Notes under the pieces: generated by a model
The model's input: only the letters and a program-made list of their open reading frames with translations
What the model was told of the DNA's origin: nothing
Databases searched by the model: none
Assembly: GCA_003278345.1 (NCBI GenBank)
Contig: QCFH01000014.1
Location: 1 to 40,474 of the forward strand
Origin: Prochlorococcus sp. AG-363-C02
Lineage (GTDB): Bacteria > Cyanobacteriota > Cyanobacteriia > PCC-6307 > Cyanobiaceae
DNA: 40,474 nt
Direction: 5' to 3'
Shown here: positions 1-7,665 of the stretch, one piece after another
How the letters are laid out: every line of letters starts with the position of its first letter
Numbering within the stretch: position 1 is the first letter of the stretch
Made by a program: the position numbers and the translations under genes

Positions 1-27
1 ATTAAAATAACTATCAAGCTACAAAAA

Positions 28-360
28 TTGCATCTACCAAAAAAAGGAGCCATATTAGCTGCTTCATCAGCTTGGATAGCAGCTTTTCTTAACTTAATTC
101 CTGGTCTTGGCACAGGATATATATACCAAAGGAGATGGAAAGCCTATTGGATAATTACTTTTGTATCCTTTGCTTGGGTTTATTTAGATCTAAATAGACA
201 CCTATCAATAGACCTATCAGATCCCGCAATTTCAGAATCTGATACAACTGGAATATTAGGATTGATAATAATTTCTTCAGTATCTTCTTTTGAAGCCGTT
301 TGGGCTGTTAGGAAAGAAAGAAGATTGTTGTCTGAACATTCCTCCTTAGATTCTAAATGA
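28..360 (+). CDS. small TM2-like membrane protein, 5' end uncertain
   Basis: A protein of about 110 residues with two hydrophobic segments (roughly residues 9-27 and 38-54) joined by a short basic loop, G-T-G-Y-I-Y-Q-R-R-W-K. This is the layout of TM2-type small membrane proteins. A third weaker hydrophobic stretch lies near residues 74-92. Function is not known. The frame is open from the first base of the window and the only early start is a TTG at base 28, so the gene may begin outside the window. A similar layout recurs in the gene at 9134-9451. Confidence 0.6.
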   Translation: MHLPKKGAILAASSAWIAAFLNLIPGLGTGYIYQRRWKAYWIITFVSFAWVYLDLNRHLSIDLSDPAISESDTTGILGLIIISSVSSFEAVWAVRKERRLLSEHSSLDSK

Positions 361-477
361 CAAAAGATTCCTAAAGACAAACCATATAAAATTTATTAAG
401 GTTCATTTAATAATTTTTTTTATTTCTAAATAAAGCTCAAAGATCGACTAAGATCTCATGAATTTTTTAATAGAAAA

Positions 478-618
478 TTGATTGAATATCAAGACCTTTC
501 AATATCACTATTTCTATCACTTGTTTTCTTTGGACTATTGATCATTCAAGATAGTGGAGATGATGATGATCAAGGAGGGGGACTAATGCAGCCTGTGTAT
601 CAAGGCGGTAGAAACTAG
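478..618 (+). CDS. small acidic-tail membrane protein (46 aa)
   Basis: A short reading frame with a TTG start: one hydrophobic helix (S-I-S-L-F-L-S-L-V-F-F-G-L-L-I-I), then Q-D-S-G-D-D-D-D-Q-G-G-G and a C-terminal end Q-P-V-Y-Q-G-G-R-N. The order helix, acidic patch, Gly-rich tail looks designed rather than random. There is no clear ribosome-binding site, and an upstream stop at 427-429 limits the start. Function unknown. It lies alone between two other small genes on the same strand. Confidence 0.5.
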   Translation: MIEYQDLSISLFLSLVFFGLLIIQDSGDDDDQGGGLMQPVYQGGRN

Positions 619-712
619 CAAACCTAATCTAATAAGATTTTTTATTAACAACAGCTAAAAAGACTAGGCAGGCTAAACAGAGCTGTAGAATATTAAGAGA
701 ATATAAAGAAAA

Positions 713-943
713 ATGAAATACCTGTATGGGGGAGCAGACAAATCTATTCAGGTGATTGAAAAATATCTCATAAATAGATTGTCCTGCTTAAACGGAGCAG
801 ATCGACTTGCATTCATTTCTGAATTTAAAGAATGGCTATTAGAGGAGAATGATCCTGATGCTGATATTTGGACAATACCTGACCTTACAGATGAGGGGCT
901 CCGCGATTTCTTCAAAAGAGCTATTTCTAGAAAAAATTCCTAG
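713..943 (+). CDS. small picocyanobacterial hypothetical protein (76 aa), EF-EW family
   Basis: A soluble 76-residue protein. The centre contains F-I-S-E-F-K-E-W-L-L followed by an acidic stretch and I-P-D-L-T-D-E-G-L. The same pattern (x-E-F-x-E-W-[IL]-[VL] ... [IF]-P-D-[ML]-T) recurs in the genes at 12804-12998 and, in broken form, 38455-38634, so the three are probably paralogs. Function unknown; no metal-binding or catalytic motif is visible. The ATG start follows an A-rich leader with no strong Shine-Dalgarno site. Confidence 0.65.
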   Translation: MKYLYGGADKSIQVIEKYLINRLSCLNGADRLAFISEFKEWLLEENDPDADIWTIPDLTDEGLRDFFKRAISRKNS

Positions 944-1027
944 CAAGTAACTTCATAGCCTAAGCTTCAAATTAAAAGTATTTATTCTTTAAAGATACCT
1001 ATCCTTTTGGATTTCTTTATATGTACT

Positions 1028-1246
1028 TTAATTTTCAGAGTCCTTGTCATCCCTAGATATTTCTAAAGCAGAAGATAAAGCTTGAACAAAATCTGTGAAG
1101 TTGCATTTTTGCCTTCCATCTTCCCCCTCAATTCCATAACCTGCAGCCATACAAAGTGCATCTCCATTTCCATTGAATTCTTCTCTATGTATTTCTAGGT
1201 AAGAAGCTAAATCCTCCCCTGTTAATTTGTTTGGCTCAATCGACAT
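1028..1246 (-). CDS. conserved small hypothetical protein (72 aa)
   Basis: An acidic, soluble protein of 72 residues that begins M-S-I-E-P-N-K-L-T-G-E-D-L and has C-M-A-A-G-Y-G mid-protein followed by an acidic C-terminal end. The N-terminal lay-out (a helix, then a Gly-rich turn containing one Cys) resembles many tiny picocyanobacterial proteins. No family is recognised. It is transcribed towards the 713-943 gene, with an 84-base convergent gap. Confidence 0.55.
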   Translation of the reverse strand: MSIEPNKLTGEDLASYLEIHREEFNGNGDALCMAAGYGIEGEDGRQKCNFTDFVQALSSALEISRDDKDSEN

Positions 1247-1489
1247 ATTTCAAAACTATTTAATGATATATACAACAATGACAAGATTTTCTATGCTTTA
1301 GACAAGAAAGTTATATATATTAAAGAAAAGTTTAAATTATTTTAAATGGTCCTATCGGAGTGATTTGTATATTACATATAAATAATAATTCTCTATAGTG
1401 AAAAATATAAGTAGTCAAATTGTTTAACAACCTAAATAGCTCATAATTATAAGAATACAATTTTATTAAAAATCTAATATAATTAAAAC

Positions 1490-1744
1490 TTACTTTGCCA
1501 TTTCTACCAATGTCCTATGTGCATCAGAACTGTCTTTTAGAATATGGTCAAAATCAATAGTGACTATTTCTCCGTCCACATTTAATATCATTGATTGATT
1601 ATTTATAGTAACCATCTCAGCTTGCTTAGGGTTTTCTACTCCTCCATAATTAATTGCATATCTCAAGACTGAAGAATTATGTTCTTTATTCATATGAAGA
1701 CAAATTCTCCTTCCAACTTCTGTAGAAATAGGTTCATTGTTCAT
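1490..1744 (-). CDS. DUF2470 domain protein (84 aa)
   Basis: The whole protein matches the DUF2470 pattern: I-C-L-H-M-N-K-E-H near the N-terminus, then Y-A, a central two-strand section with an I-D-F-D strand, and A-H-R-T-L-V-E-M-A-K at the end. DUF2470 is found alone or fused to haem oxygenase-like and pyridoxamine-oxidase-like proteins and is linked to haem handling, so a role in haem or redox metabolism is possible but inferred. The gene lies 21 bases after the DUF3386 gene on the same strand, so the two are likely co-transcribed. Confidence 0.75.
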   Translation of the reverse strand: MNNEPISTEVGRRICLHMNKEHNSSVLRYAINYGGVENPKQAEMVTINNQSMILNVDGEIVTIDFDHILKDSSDAHRTLVEMAK

Positions 1745-1765
1745 TTGATTTATTTATTGCTAACA

Positions 1766-2488
1766 CTAGATTACTAGTATATCCTTGAATGTAAATATTT
1801 TATTATCAGATGGATTATTATCAATAGCTTTAGATCCGATTATTCTTTTTGATAAAATCCATGTACCATCAATATTAATAGGTGAGAATTGGTCATTAAA
1901 ATAAGAAATAGGGCTTTTAGTCTCTTTAGTTGAAGGATCTAAGTATTGACTATTATATGATTTACTTAAATATCCCTTTCCAGTATCAATTATATCTGTG
2001 GTATAAATTCTAATTAAGCTGCCATGAATATGTCTATAGACCATATTAATAATATTATCTTTAACCCTATATTTATCTCCTTCATTTTTACCTCCAATTA
2101 AAATCTCTTGACCTAATTCATTGATATCTCCTGCTGTAAAAGTATTAGAACCATGAACAGATTCAAAGCTTCTTCTAACTCTATGAATTGTAACCTCCCA
2201 TAATTGAGATTCAATTTGCTTTTTAATTTCCTCTTCATTAATACCTCTTACTATTACTTTTAGATCTTTATCTACAACAAATTGTCCTTCATATATATTC
2301 TTATTATATTCCATAATACATTTACCTTTATAACCTGAAAAATCATTCCCCCAAGTATATCGATTCTCATAAGCCTGCTTAAATAAATAAGTACAATCGT
2401 TTCCTTTTAGGATAGTTTTTGAATTCATTTTATTAGTAGCTAAATAATCTTGTAATCTCATTCTAGTCTCAAAACTCAAAATTCCCAA
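1766..2488 (-). CDS. DUF3386 family protein
   Basis: A 240-residue soluble protein with the cyanobacterial DUF3386 hallmark A-Y-E-N-R-Y-T-W near residue 39, a G-Y-K-G-K strand, R-R-S-F-E around residue 105, and W-I-L-S-K-R near the end. The biochemical function of this family is not established; it is widespread in cyanobacteria. It has about 35 residues before the usual conserved start, so the true start may lie further in. It is first in an apparent two-gene unit with the DUF2470 gene. Confidence 0.7.
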   Translation of the reverse strand: MGILSFETRMRLQDYLATNKMNSKTILKGNDCTYLFKQAYENRYTWGNDFSGYKGKCIMEYNKNIYEGQFVVDKDLKVIVRGINEEEIKKQIESQLWEVTIHRVRRSFESVHGSNTFTAGDINELGQEILIGGKNEGDKYRVKDNIINMVYRHIHGSLIRIYTTDIIDTGKGYLSKSYNSQYLDPSTKETKSPISYFNDQFSPINIDGTWILSKRIIGSKAIDNNPSDNKIFTFKDILVI

Positions 2489-2557
2489 AAAATTGAAAAA
2501 TCGGCACTTAGCTTTTGCCTATTATGTTGGTATAATTTTTTTAATTAAAAGAAATCC

Positions 2558-2767
2558 TTGACTATAGAACCAGAGGTTATTCCAACGAATAGCAGCGAGG
2601 GGGAAACCGCCAAAGTTGTTTATCCAAGTTGGCTTCCAGTTGCTATGCTAATAATTGCTTTTTCTTGTTTGGTTTTTTTTCTTAAAACAATTTTCACATT
2701 AATGTTAATGGTAATAGGTCTTATTTTTGTTTGGAAGCAAATTCAAAAATTACTTAGCCTAGAATAA
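2558..2767 (+). CDS. small membrane protein (69 aa)
   Basis: The acidic N-terminal 20 residues are followed by P-S-W-L-P and one very long or two short hydrophobic helices (about residues 27-60), then a basic K-Q-I-Q-K-L end. The start used is TTG at 2558; no in-frame ATG precedes the hydrophobic part. Divergent from the DUF3386 gene, with only about 70 bases between the starts, so the two promoters must sit close together. No family recognised. Confidence 0.55.
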   Translation: MTIEPEVIPTNSSEGETAKVVYPSWLPVAMLIIAFSCLVFFLKTIFTLMLMVIGLIFVWKQIQKLLSLE

Positions 2768-2788
2768 ATCAAATAACATTTAGTATAT

Positions 2789-3004
2789 TTAGCTATATTC
2801 TCCAGGAACATCATTTTTTTTAACTGTAACTTTACCTACTTTCTTTCCTGAAAACCTTAATAACTCATCACCTGAAAATTCAAAACCAAGACTTAAGGCA
2901 ATCTGAGCTACATCATCTGCTGTAGAGGATGCTAAGACTTTATTTTTTATAGTTGGTTCTTCTTGCATTTTTTTCAAAAATGCTTTTATAGCTTGAATAC
3001 TCAT
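2789..3004 (-). CDS. Nif11-like small protein (71 aa)
   Basis: The first 50 residues fit the Nif11 domain: M-S-I-Q-A-I-K-A-F-L-K-K-M, a middle helix with A-D-D-V-A-Q-I-A, then G-F-E-F-S-G-D-E-L-L. Nif11-type leaders guide modification of some peptide natural products, including Prochlorococcus prochlorosins. Here the tail after the domain (R-F-S-G-K-K-V-G-K-V-T onward, about 20 residues) has no Cys and no double-Gly cleavage site, so it is not an evident lanthipeptide precursor. No modifying enzyme lies nearby. Probably a stand-alone Nif11 protein of unknown role. Confidence 0.7.
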   Translation of the reverse strand: MSIQAIKAFLKKMQEEPTIKNKVLASSTADDVAQIALSLGFEFSGDELLRFSGKKVGKVTVKKNDVPGEYS

Positions 3005-3286
3005 TAAATTCCCTATAAATTGCTTTCCAAAGATTTTAGCAATATTTTATGCCTATTTCTTTATTGTACTCTTAATTAATATATTTTAAATTAATTATGA
3101 AAATTATCATCAATAAATGAAAGTAATTTATATAGATCAATTTGGATCTTTTACAATTAAATAAAGGTATTTTTCATAAATATTGTTATTAATATCAGTT
3201 TTCAAAGTAATATCTTTCCTAATATTAAAACATATTTTCTACTACATGCTAATCATGAGAAAATAACTTAAGCACTTATTCAATTC

Positions 3287-4447
3287 ATGCAAATATTCCC
3301 AAAAACATTGATGATACTAGGAAGTGGTGAACTAGGAAAGGAAATAGCTATAACTGGTCAAAGACTAGGTTGCAAAGTAATTGCATGTGATAGATATGAA
3401 GGTGCTCCTGCAATGCAAGTAGCAGACTTTAGCGTTGTAATTAACATGAGTGAAAGAAAAAAGCTTCTAGAAGCAATAAGAGAACATAAGCCAGATGTAG
3501 TTATACCTGAAATAGAAGCTCTTTCAGTAGAAGCCTTGAAAGATATTGAAGCAGAAGGAATAAATGTTATACCGACTGCTAATGCAACAGCAATAACAAT
3601 GAATAGAGATAAAATTAGAAGCTTAGCTTCGGAAAAACTTGGAATAAAAACTGCCAAATATGCTTATTCTTCAAAAAAAGAAGAACTAAAATCAATTGCT
3701 GAAGATATTAAATATCCATTACTTATAAAACCTGTAATGAGTTCATCAGGGAAAGGGCAAAGCTTGGTAAAAGAAGTAAAAGATATAGATGAAGCTTGGG
3801 ATTACGCAATAAAAGAAGCCAGAGGAGACTCCAAGAAAGTTATAATAGAAGAATTTATAGATTTTGAATTAGAAATAACACTATTAACAATTAGAGAAAG
3901 AGATGGTACTACTAAGTTTTGTCCCCCTATTGGTCATGAACAAATAAATGGTGATTATCAATCAAGCTGGCAGCCTCAGGAACTCAAAACTGAACAATTA
4001 ATAGAAATGAAAAAGATTGCAAAAAAAATAACTGGTGAGCTTGGAGGTAGCGGGTTATTTGGTGTTGAATTTTTTATAAGGACTGATGATGTTATTTTTT
4101 CTGAACTATCTCCAAGGCCTCATGATACGGGTCTTGTTACGCTTATTAGTCAAAACCTAAGTGAATTCGATCTTCATATTAGAGCCATTTTAGGTATACC
4201 AATTCCAGAAATCAAATGTCTTGCTCCTTCTGCAAGCAGAGTGATTCTCTCCAACGAAAACTTATCTAATGTATCTTATGTGGGTATAGAAGAAGCCTTA
4301 AAAGAAATCGATACAAATTTATTGCTTTTTGGAAAACCTTATGCGCATAAGGGCAGAAGGATGGGAGTTGTTCTTGCAAAAGGCAATAGCATTAATCAAG
4401 CAAGGGAAAAAGCAGAAGCTTCTGCAGCATGCATAAAATTGAGATAA
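3287..4447 (+). CDS. purT: phosphoribosylglycinamide formyltransferase 2 (ATP-grasp, formate-dependent)
   Basis: PurT makes formylglycinamide ribonucleotide from GAR, formate and ATP in purine synthesis, in the cytoplasm. The 386-residue length is typical. N-terminal L-G-S-G-E-L-G-K-E (residues 11-19) and D-R-Y-E-G-A-P-A-M-Q-V-A-D (35-47) bind substrate. The ATP-grasp part has L-I-K-P-V-M-S-S-S-G-K-G-Q-S (146-159), E-E-F-I-D-F-E-L-E-I (188-197), G-G-S-G-L-F-G-V-E-F-F (253-263) and S-E-L-S-P-R-P-H-D-T-G (272-282). It stands alone, flanked by intergenic spacers of 282 and 137 bases. ATG start, no strong ribosome-binding site. Confidence 0.95.
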   Translation: MQIFPKTLMILGSGELGKEIAITGQRLGCKVIACDRYEGAPAMQVADFSVVINMSERKKLLEAIREHKPDVVIPEIEALSVEALKDIEAEGINVIPTANATAITMNRDKIRSLASEKLGIKTAKYAYSSKKEELKSIAEDIKYPLLIKPVMSSSGKGQSLVKEVKDIDEAWDYAIKEARGDSKKVIIEEFIDFELEITLLTIRERDGTTKFCPPIGHEQINGDYQSSWQPQELKTEQLIEMKKIAKKITGELGGSGLFGVEFFIRTDDVIFSELSPRPHDTGLVTLISQNLSEFDLHIRAILGIPIPEIKCLAPSASRVILSNENLSNVSYVGIEEALKEIDTNLLLFGKPYAHKGRRMGVVLAKGNSINQAREKAEASAACIKLR

Positions 4448-4503
4448 AAGAAAATTTATAGTTCCCATTTGAACACTGGGTGACATAGAAACAATAAAAT
4501 AAA

Positions 4504-4526
4504 TCTCTTAAGGATTACTTAAGGGA
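4504..4526 (+). terminator. weak hairpin after purT
   Basis: A 9-bp stem (one G-U pair) with a 5-base GATTA loop lies about 57 bases after the purT stop. There is no T-run after it, so classic intrinsic termination is uncertain; it could protect the purT mRNA 3' end or act in the leader of the following gene. Confidence 0.3.
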
Positions 4527-4584
4527 GAGAAATCAGAATCGTCTTTATTTTGATGTTATTTTCTGTTTCTGACGAACTAATATC

Positions 4585-4887
4585 ATGCTCAACACCCCTA
4601 ACCTTTGCACACTTTTAGAAAGGTACTGTTATTCAAAAAAGATATCCGAACAAGAAATTGATTTTTTGGAGAAATGCTGGCTTGAATCTTTAAACAGCCT
4701 TCACTACAACAGGTATCCTGGAATTGCACCAGCGGTTGTATGTGATGAAGCTGGTATAGCAAGAGGAAGCTACTGGATAAGCTGTAATGCTGCCATCTTA
4801 GATAGAATAAGACCCATGGAAGCATCTAAAAGCAGAAGTGCTCGAATATTTGATGTACTTTTTCAATCTGGTTTGATTGCTGCTTAA
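4585..4887 (+). CDS. conserved hypothetical protein (100 aa)
   Basis: A soluble 100-residue protein, predicted mostly helical, with Y-R-Y- or Y-N-R-Y-P-G-type motif mid-chain (N-R-Y-P-G-I-A-P-A-V-V-C-D-E-A-G) and R-G-S-Y-W-I-S-C-N-A. Its three-Cys content (residues 8, 15, 31) plus later Cys is modest. I do not recognise a family. It follows purT on the same strand after 137 bases that hold a hairpin, so it may be expressed separately. Confidence 0.55.
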   Translation: MLNTPNLCTLLERYCYSKKISEQEIDFLEKCWLESLNSLHYNRYPGIAPAVVCDEAGIARGSYWISCNAAILDRIRPMEASKSRSARIFDVLFQSGLIAA

Positions 4888-4950
4888 AGCAAAGAAATAT
4901 CTTGACTTTTAAGAAGATACCTCTTAATTAATTGTTGAGAACTACACATT

Positions 4951-5093
4951 AAGGTTTAACTCTTAGATTTATCTAAAAATTCCAAGCTTTAGGTTTTACA
5001 ATTAAATTATTTTGAGTCCGTTAAATTGCTAGTTATTCAGCTATTGAACTATTAATATAAAATTGATTTGCATTAAGCCTTTAAGGTTTTACA
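4951..5093 (+). repeat. three copies of an AGGTTT(T)A motif
   Basis: The decamer AGGTTTTACA occurs at 4991-5000 and 5084-5093, with a related AAGGTTTAAC at 4951-4960. All three are in the same orientation in the otherwise empty 240 bases before the 39-residue membrane protein. They could be binding sites, but AT-rich sequence produces such matches by chance. Confidence 0.3.
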
Positions 5094-5127
5094 TTAAAAT
5101 CATACCCAATAAGTTGAGATTACAAAG

Positions 5128-5247
5128 ATGAAAAGTGAAGAAAGCGGAGGCATGGTTCCTGGACTTGTAGCCATTGCTATATCAGTTATTTTTGCGGCAG
5201 CAATAGGCTTTATTATCTTACACTTTCTGCCAGGGACTCCATTTTGA
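5128..5247 (+). CDS. 39-aa single-helix membrane protein
   Basis: A clean short reading frame with ATG start: hydrophilic M-K-S-E-E-S-G-G, then M-V-P-G-L-V-A, a 20-residue hydrophobic helix and the tail H-F-L-P-G-T-P-F. Charge distribution and single helix resemble the tiny subunits of photosynthetic and NDH complexes, but I cannot match it to a known Psb, Psa, Pet or Ndh protein. Stop at 5245-5247. A short A-rich leader, no strong Shine-Dalgarno site. It faces the metallo-beta-lactamase-fold gene convergently, 23 bases away. Confidence 0.6.
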   Translation: MKSEESGGMVPGLVAIAISVIFAAAIGFIILHFLPGTPF

Positions 5248-5270
5248 AAATCCTCGAGCCAACTAAATTA

Positions 5271-6035
5271 TTAATTTATATACTTAGTTAACTTATAATT
5301 CTTAGCAACTAAAGGGTTTATAAATTCGCACTTTCCTTTAATAGATTCACATGCCTCCTCAATAGAGCCATTAACAGATATTAATCTATTCAATACTCCA
5401 GTAAAGGTTGCCTCGCCTCCGGTTGTACTAGCTAAAATGACCTTTGGATTAAAACGCTCAATAAGTTTAGGGATAATTGTTTTACCCTTTATAAAACATC
5501 CTGCTAAAGGTAACTTTAGATCCACAACTGGCGAAATTACAACATCAAGATTTTGGGATGAAATATTATGATCTAAGAAGCCATGAGGTTCCATATAAAA
5601 GGAATATTCTTGATTAGAAACTATATAACCATTTTCCAAAATCGGAACTTTTGCCCCTGCAGTAGCTTTAACAGATAAAGGACCTGTCTCTATTCTTTCA
5701 TTTGGTTTGAGTGAATGAATATTTTTAAAATTAAGTTGCTCTAAAATTTTAGAAGCAGATGGCGACGCAATTGCTGTTGTTTCTCTATCCAAAAGTCTCA
5801 ATGATGGAGGGTGAGAATGATCAGCCAAGCCTTGAGTTAGTAGTAAAAGATCAATCTTCTTAGGTGGATCAAATTCTCTTTGCAATTGACCCTTTATCAA
5901 CCAAGGGCCGGGTGGACTAAAGAATAAATCCCCGGTGAACCAGGGATCAATTAGAATTCTAAAATCATTTAGTTCTATTAACCAAGAACTTGAACCAAAA
6001 TAAGTGGCATTAAAACTCATAATACTAAAACTCAA
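5271..6035 (-). CDS. metallo-beta-lactamase-fold protein with altered metal motif
   Basis: A 254-residue protein of the UlaG/YcbL-like MBL fold: N-terminal strand ending in L-I-D-P-W-F-T-G (28-35), then L-L-T-Q-G-L-A-D-H-S-H (65-75), a T-G-P-L-S-V-K-A-T strand and later I-L-A-S-T-T-G-G-E-A. The usual H-x-H-x-D-H motif is Q68-x-L70-x-D72-H73, so the two first metal-binding His are missing while D and H remain, plus H75. Substrate unknown; a plant/cyanobacterial subgroup with this pattern exists to my knowledge. Start ATG at 6035; residue 6 Met is an alternative. Confidence 0.75.
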   Translation of the reverse strand: MSFSIMSFNATYFGSSSWLIELNDFRILIDPWFTGDLFFSPPGPWLIKGQLQREFDPPKKIDLLLLTQGLADHSHPPSLRLLDRETTAIASPSASKILEQLNFKNIHSLKPNERIETGPLSVKATAGAKVPILENGYIVSNQEYSFYMEPHGFLDHNISSQNLDVVISPVVDLKLPLAGCFIKGKTIIPKLIERFNPKVILASTTGGEATFTGVLNRLISVNGSIEEACESIKGKCEFINPLVAKNYKLTKYIN

Positions 6036-6290
6036 TTTAAGTTCATAAATTAAAAGAATAGTGTCTTATTAAAAAAGTCTTGAAAAAAATAACTGACTTA
6101 GTAATATAAATTTCATTTCTTCGATTTAAATTTTGTATAAATTGATTCCCCAGTCTAATAATTTTAGACTAAACTAAAAGTATTAGTAAAAGAATCCTAT
6201 AAAGTGAAACTTGTAAATTCTCACTTTCATATTCTAGAACTAATTCACATTGGATTTATCATCCAGCAAACACTAATAACAATTCCTACT

Positions 6291-6482
6291 ATGTCTTATG
6301 AATCTGGAAGTCTAGAATGTAGAAAACTAATTGAGGCGAAAGAAAGCCTTATTAAAATAATGCAATCCCTAGAATATTTGGATGAAGCTGAAGAAATGAC
6401 TCTAAAGCTAAAAGAAATCTATAAAGAAATAGAAGAAATGCATGAAAAAAGAAGAACAATAGAATTAGGAGGTATTATTTGA
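6291..6482 (+). CDS. small coiled-coil hypothetical protein (63 aa)
   Basis: Starting at the ATG at 6291 gives a 63-residue, highly charged helical protein: M-S-Y-E-S-G-S-L-E-C-R-K-L-I, then long runs of E and K with heptad-like Leu/Met/Ile spacing, ending E-L-G-G-I-I. A GTG at 6204 in the same frame would add 29 residues of poor composition, so I prefer the internal ATG. No family recognised. Function unknown. Confidence 0.55.
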   Translation: MSYESGSLECRKLIEAKESLIKIMQSLEYLDEAEEMTLKLKEIYKEIEEMHEKRRTIELGGII

Positions 6483-6568
6483 TATAAACTATTTTTATAT
6501 TTTTTATCTACTGATTATTTTTTTAATAACAAGTATCAAAGGCTCACTTAGGTATTATAAATCTAAAA

Positions 6569-6736
6569 TTAACCTTGTGCAATATAATATTCGGCTACAT
6601 TATTAAGCATTTTTATTACCACATCATTGGAGCATTTTGTTTTCTCTTGAAGCCTCATACATGCTTCTTTAACATTAACAAAGGCATCTTCACAAATTTG
6701 ACTTAGCTCTTCAGGGGAAAGATCAGCTTCAGACAT
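6569..6736 (-). CDS. small hypothetical protein (55 aa)
   Basis: A 55-residue reading frame from ATG at 6736: M-S-E-A-D-L-S-P-E-E-L-S-Q-I-C-E-D-A-F, then K-E-A-C-M-R-L and K-C-S-N-D-V-V, ending Y-Y-I-A-Q-G. Acidic, helical, three Cys. The regular amphipathic pattern and clean end support a real gene. No family recognised. It lies convergent to the 6291-6482 gene. Confidence 0.5.
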   Translation of the reverse strand: MSEADLSPEELSQICEDAFVNVKEACMRLQEKTKCSNDVVIKMLNNVAEYYIAQG

Positions 6737-7071
6737 GGGAATAAAAATTTTTTAGAATAATTTTATTTTGTTAAAAATAATTAGTCAACTTAAGTGAGGA
6801 TTAGAATATAAAACCCAAACTTATTTTTAATAATTCATTTCAAAAGATATAAACGAATAGATTACTTATCTTTATTTGTATCTGACATATTATATTAAGC
6901 TAGAGTCTATTAAATAAATAGTTTAAAGTTGAAATCTATATAAGAAATAGTATATATAAGTTTGTATTTAGTTTTATATAAATTATAAGAAATAAAGCAA
7001 ACGAAAAAACTTATTCAAAAAGTCAAATGAAACTTAATATTATTTATAATCTACTACCTATATTTAAATGC
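6737..7071. other. 335-bp AT-rich gap
   Basis: A stretch with no reading frame of interest, no clear hairpin and no repeat. It lies between two minus-strand genes and must hold the promoter of the 55-residue protein and the end of the 7072-7581 transcript. Confidence 0.6.
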
Positions 7072-7581
7072 TTATAACTTTTCTATCCAAAAAATATTAT
7101 GATTATCTTTTGAATCTTTATAAGCAAGTGTAATTAAAGGAATTTTTACCAACGATTCTTTAATATTAGCCTTATAAGTATCAAGTAATTCTATATATTT
7201 TCTATATGTCCATCCATTGTTACCCATATCTTCTTTAAGCCAACGATTTCTCAAAGCAACATAAAAACATTCCATTCCATATTCTTCCCAGCATTTCTGA
7301 GCGGCCATTATAAGAGAATTGCCTTCTTTAATTAACTGATGATAAAGAAGTATTTCTGGTGCCTCATATGAAAAATCCGGCGGAAGACGTATTGGTAATT
7401 CTTTTAACGTTATTTTTTCAAGTCTTAACCAACATCTATCAAGAATTAAAACTGGCAAATTAAATGACCATATATGATTAGACTTTTGATTTAGTATTAA
7501 TTGTGTTTCTTTTTGGTGTTTGTTTGACAGCATGCAATCTATTCTTCTTTCCATGTAAAGTCTTTTATAGCAAATTTTCAA
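7072..7581 (-). CDS. hypothetical protein (169 aa or shorter)
   Basis: A soluble protein with many aromatic and basic residues: W-L-R-L-E-K-I-T-L near the middle, A-P-E-I-L-L-Y-H-Q-L-I-K-E-G, C-W-E-E-Y-G-M-E and N-N-G-W-T-Y-R-K-Y-I-E-L. I do not recognise a family. Three Met lie within the first 17 residues, so the start could be residue 1, 10 or 17. It diverges from the aldo/keto reductase gene, with 84 bases between. Confidence 0.55.
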   Translation of the reverse strand: MKICYKRLYMERRIDCMLSNKHQKETQLILNQKSNHIWSFNLPVLILDRCWLRLEKITLKELPIRLPPDFSYEAPEILLYHQLIKEGNSLIMAAQKCWEEYGMECFYVALRNRWLKEDMGNNGWTYRKYIELLDTYKANIKESLVKIPLITLAYKDSKDNHNIFWIEKL

Positions 7582-7665
7582 GCTAAATATTATTATAATA
7601 AAAAGATTAAAATATTTGACTAATCAAGCATTTATAAATCATTATAAAGAGACTGAAATAAAAAA

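Noticed and set aside
2789-3004. Prochlorosin precursor peptide
   Set aside because: No Cys in the tail, no Gly-Gly cleavage site and no modifying enzyme near.
4598-4825. Minus-strand 75-codon frame
   Set aside because: Shadow of the 4585-4887 gene.
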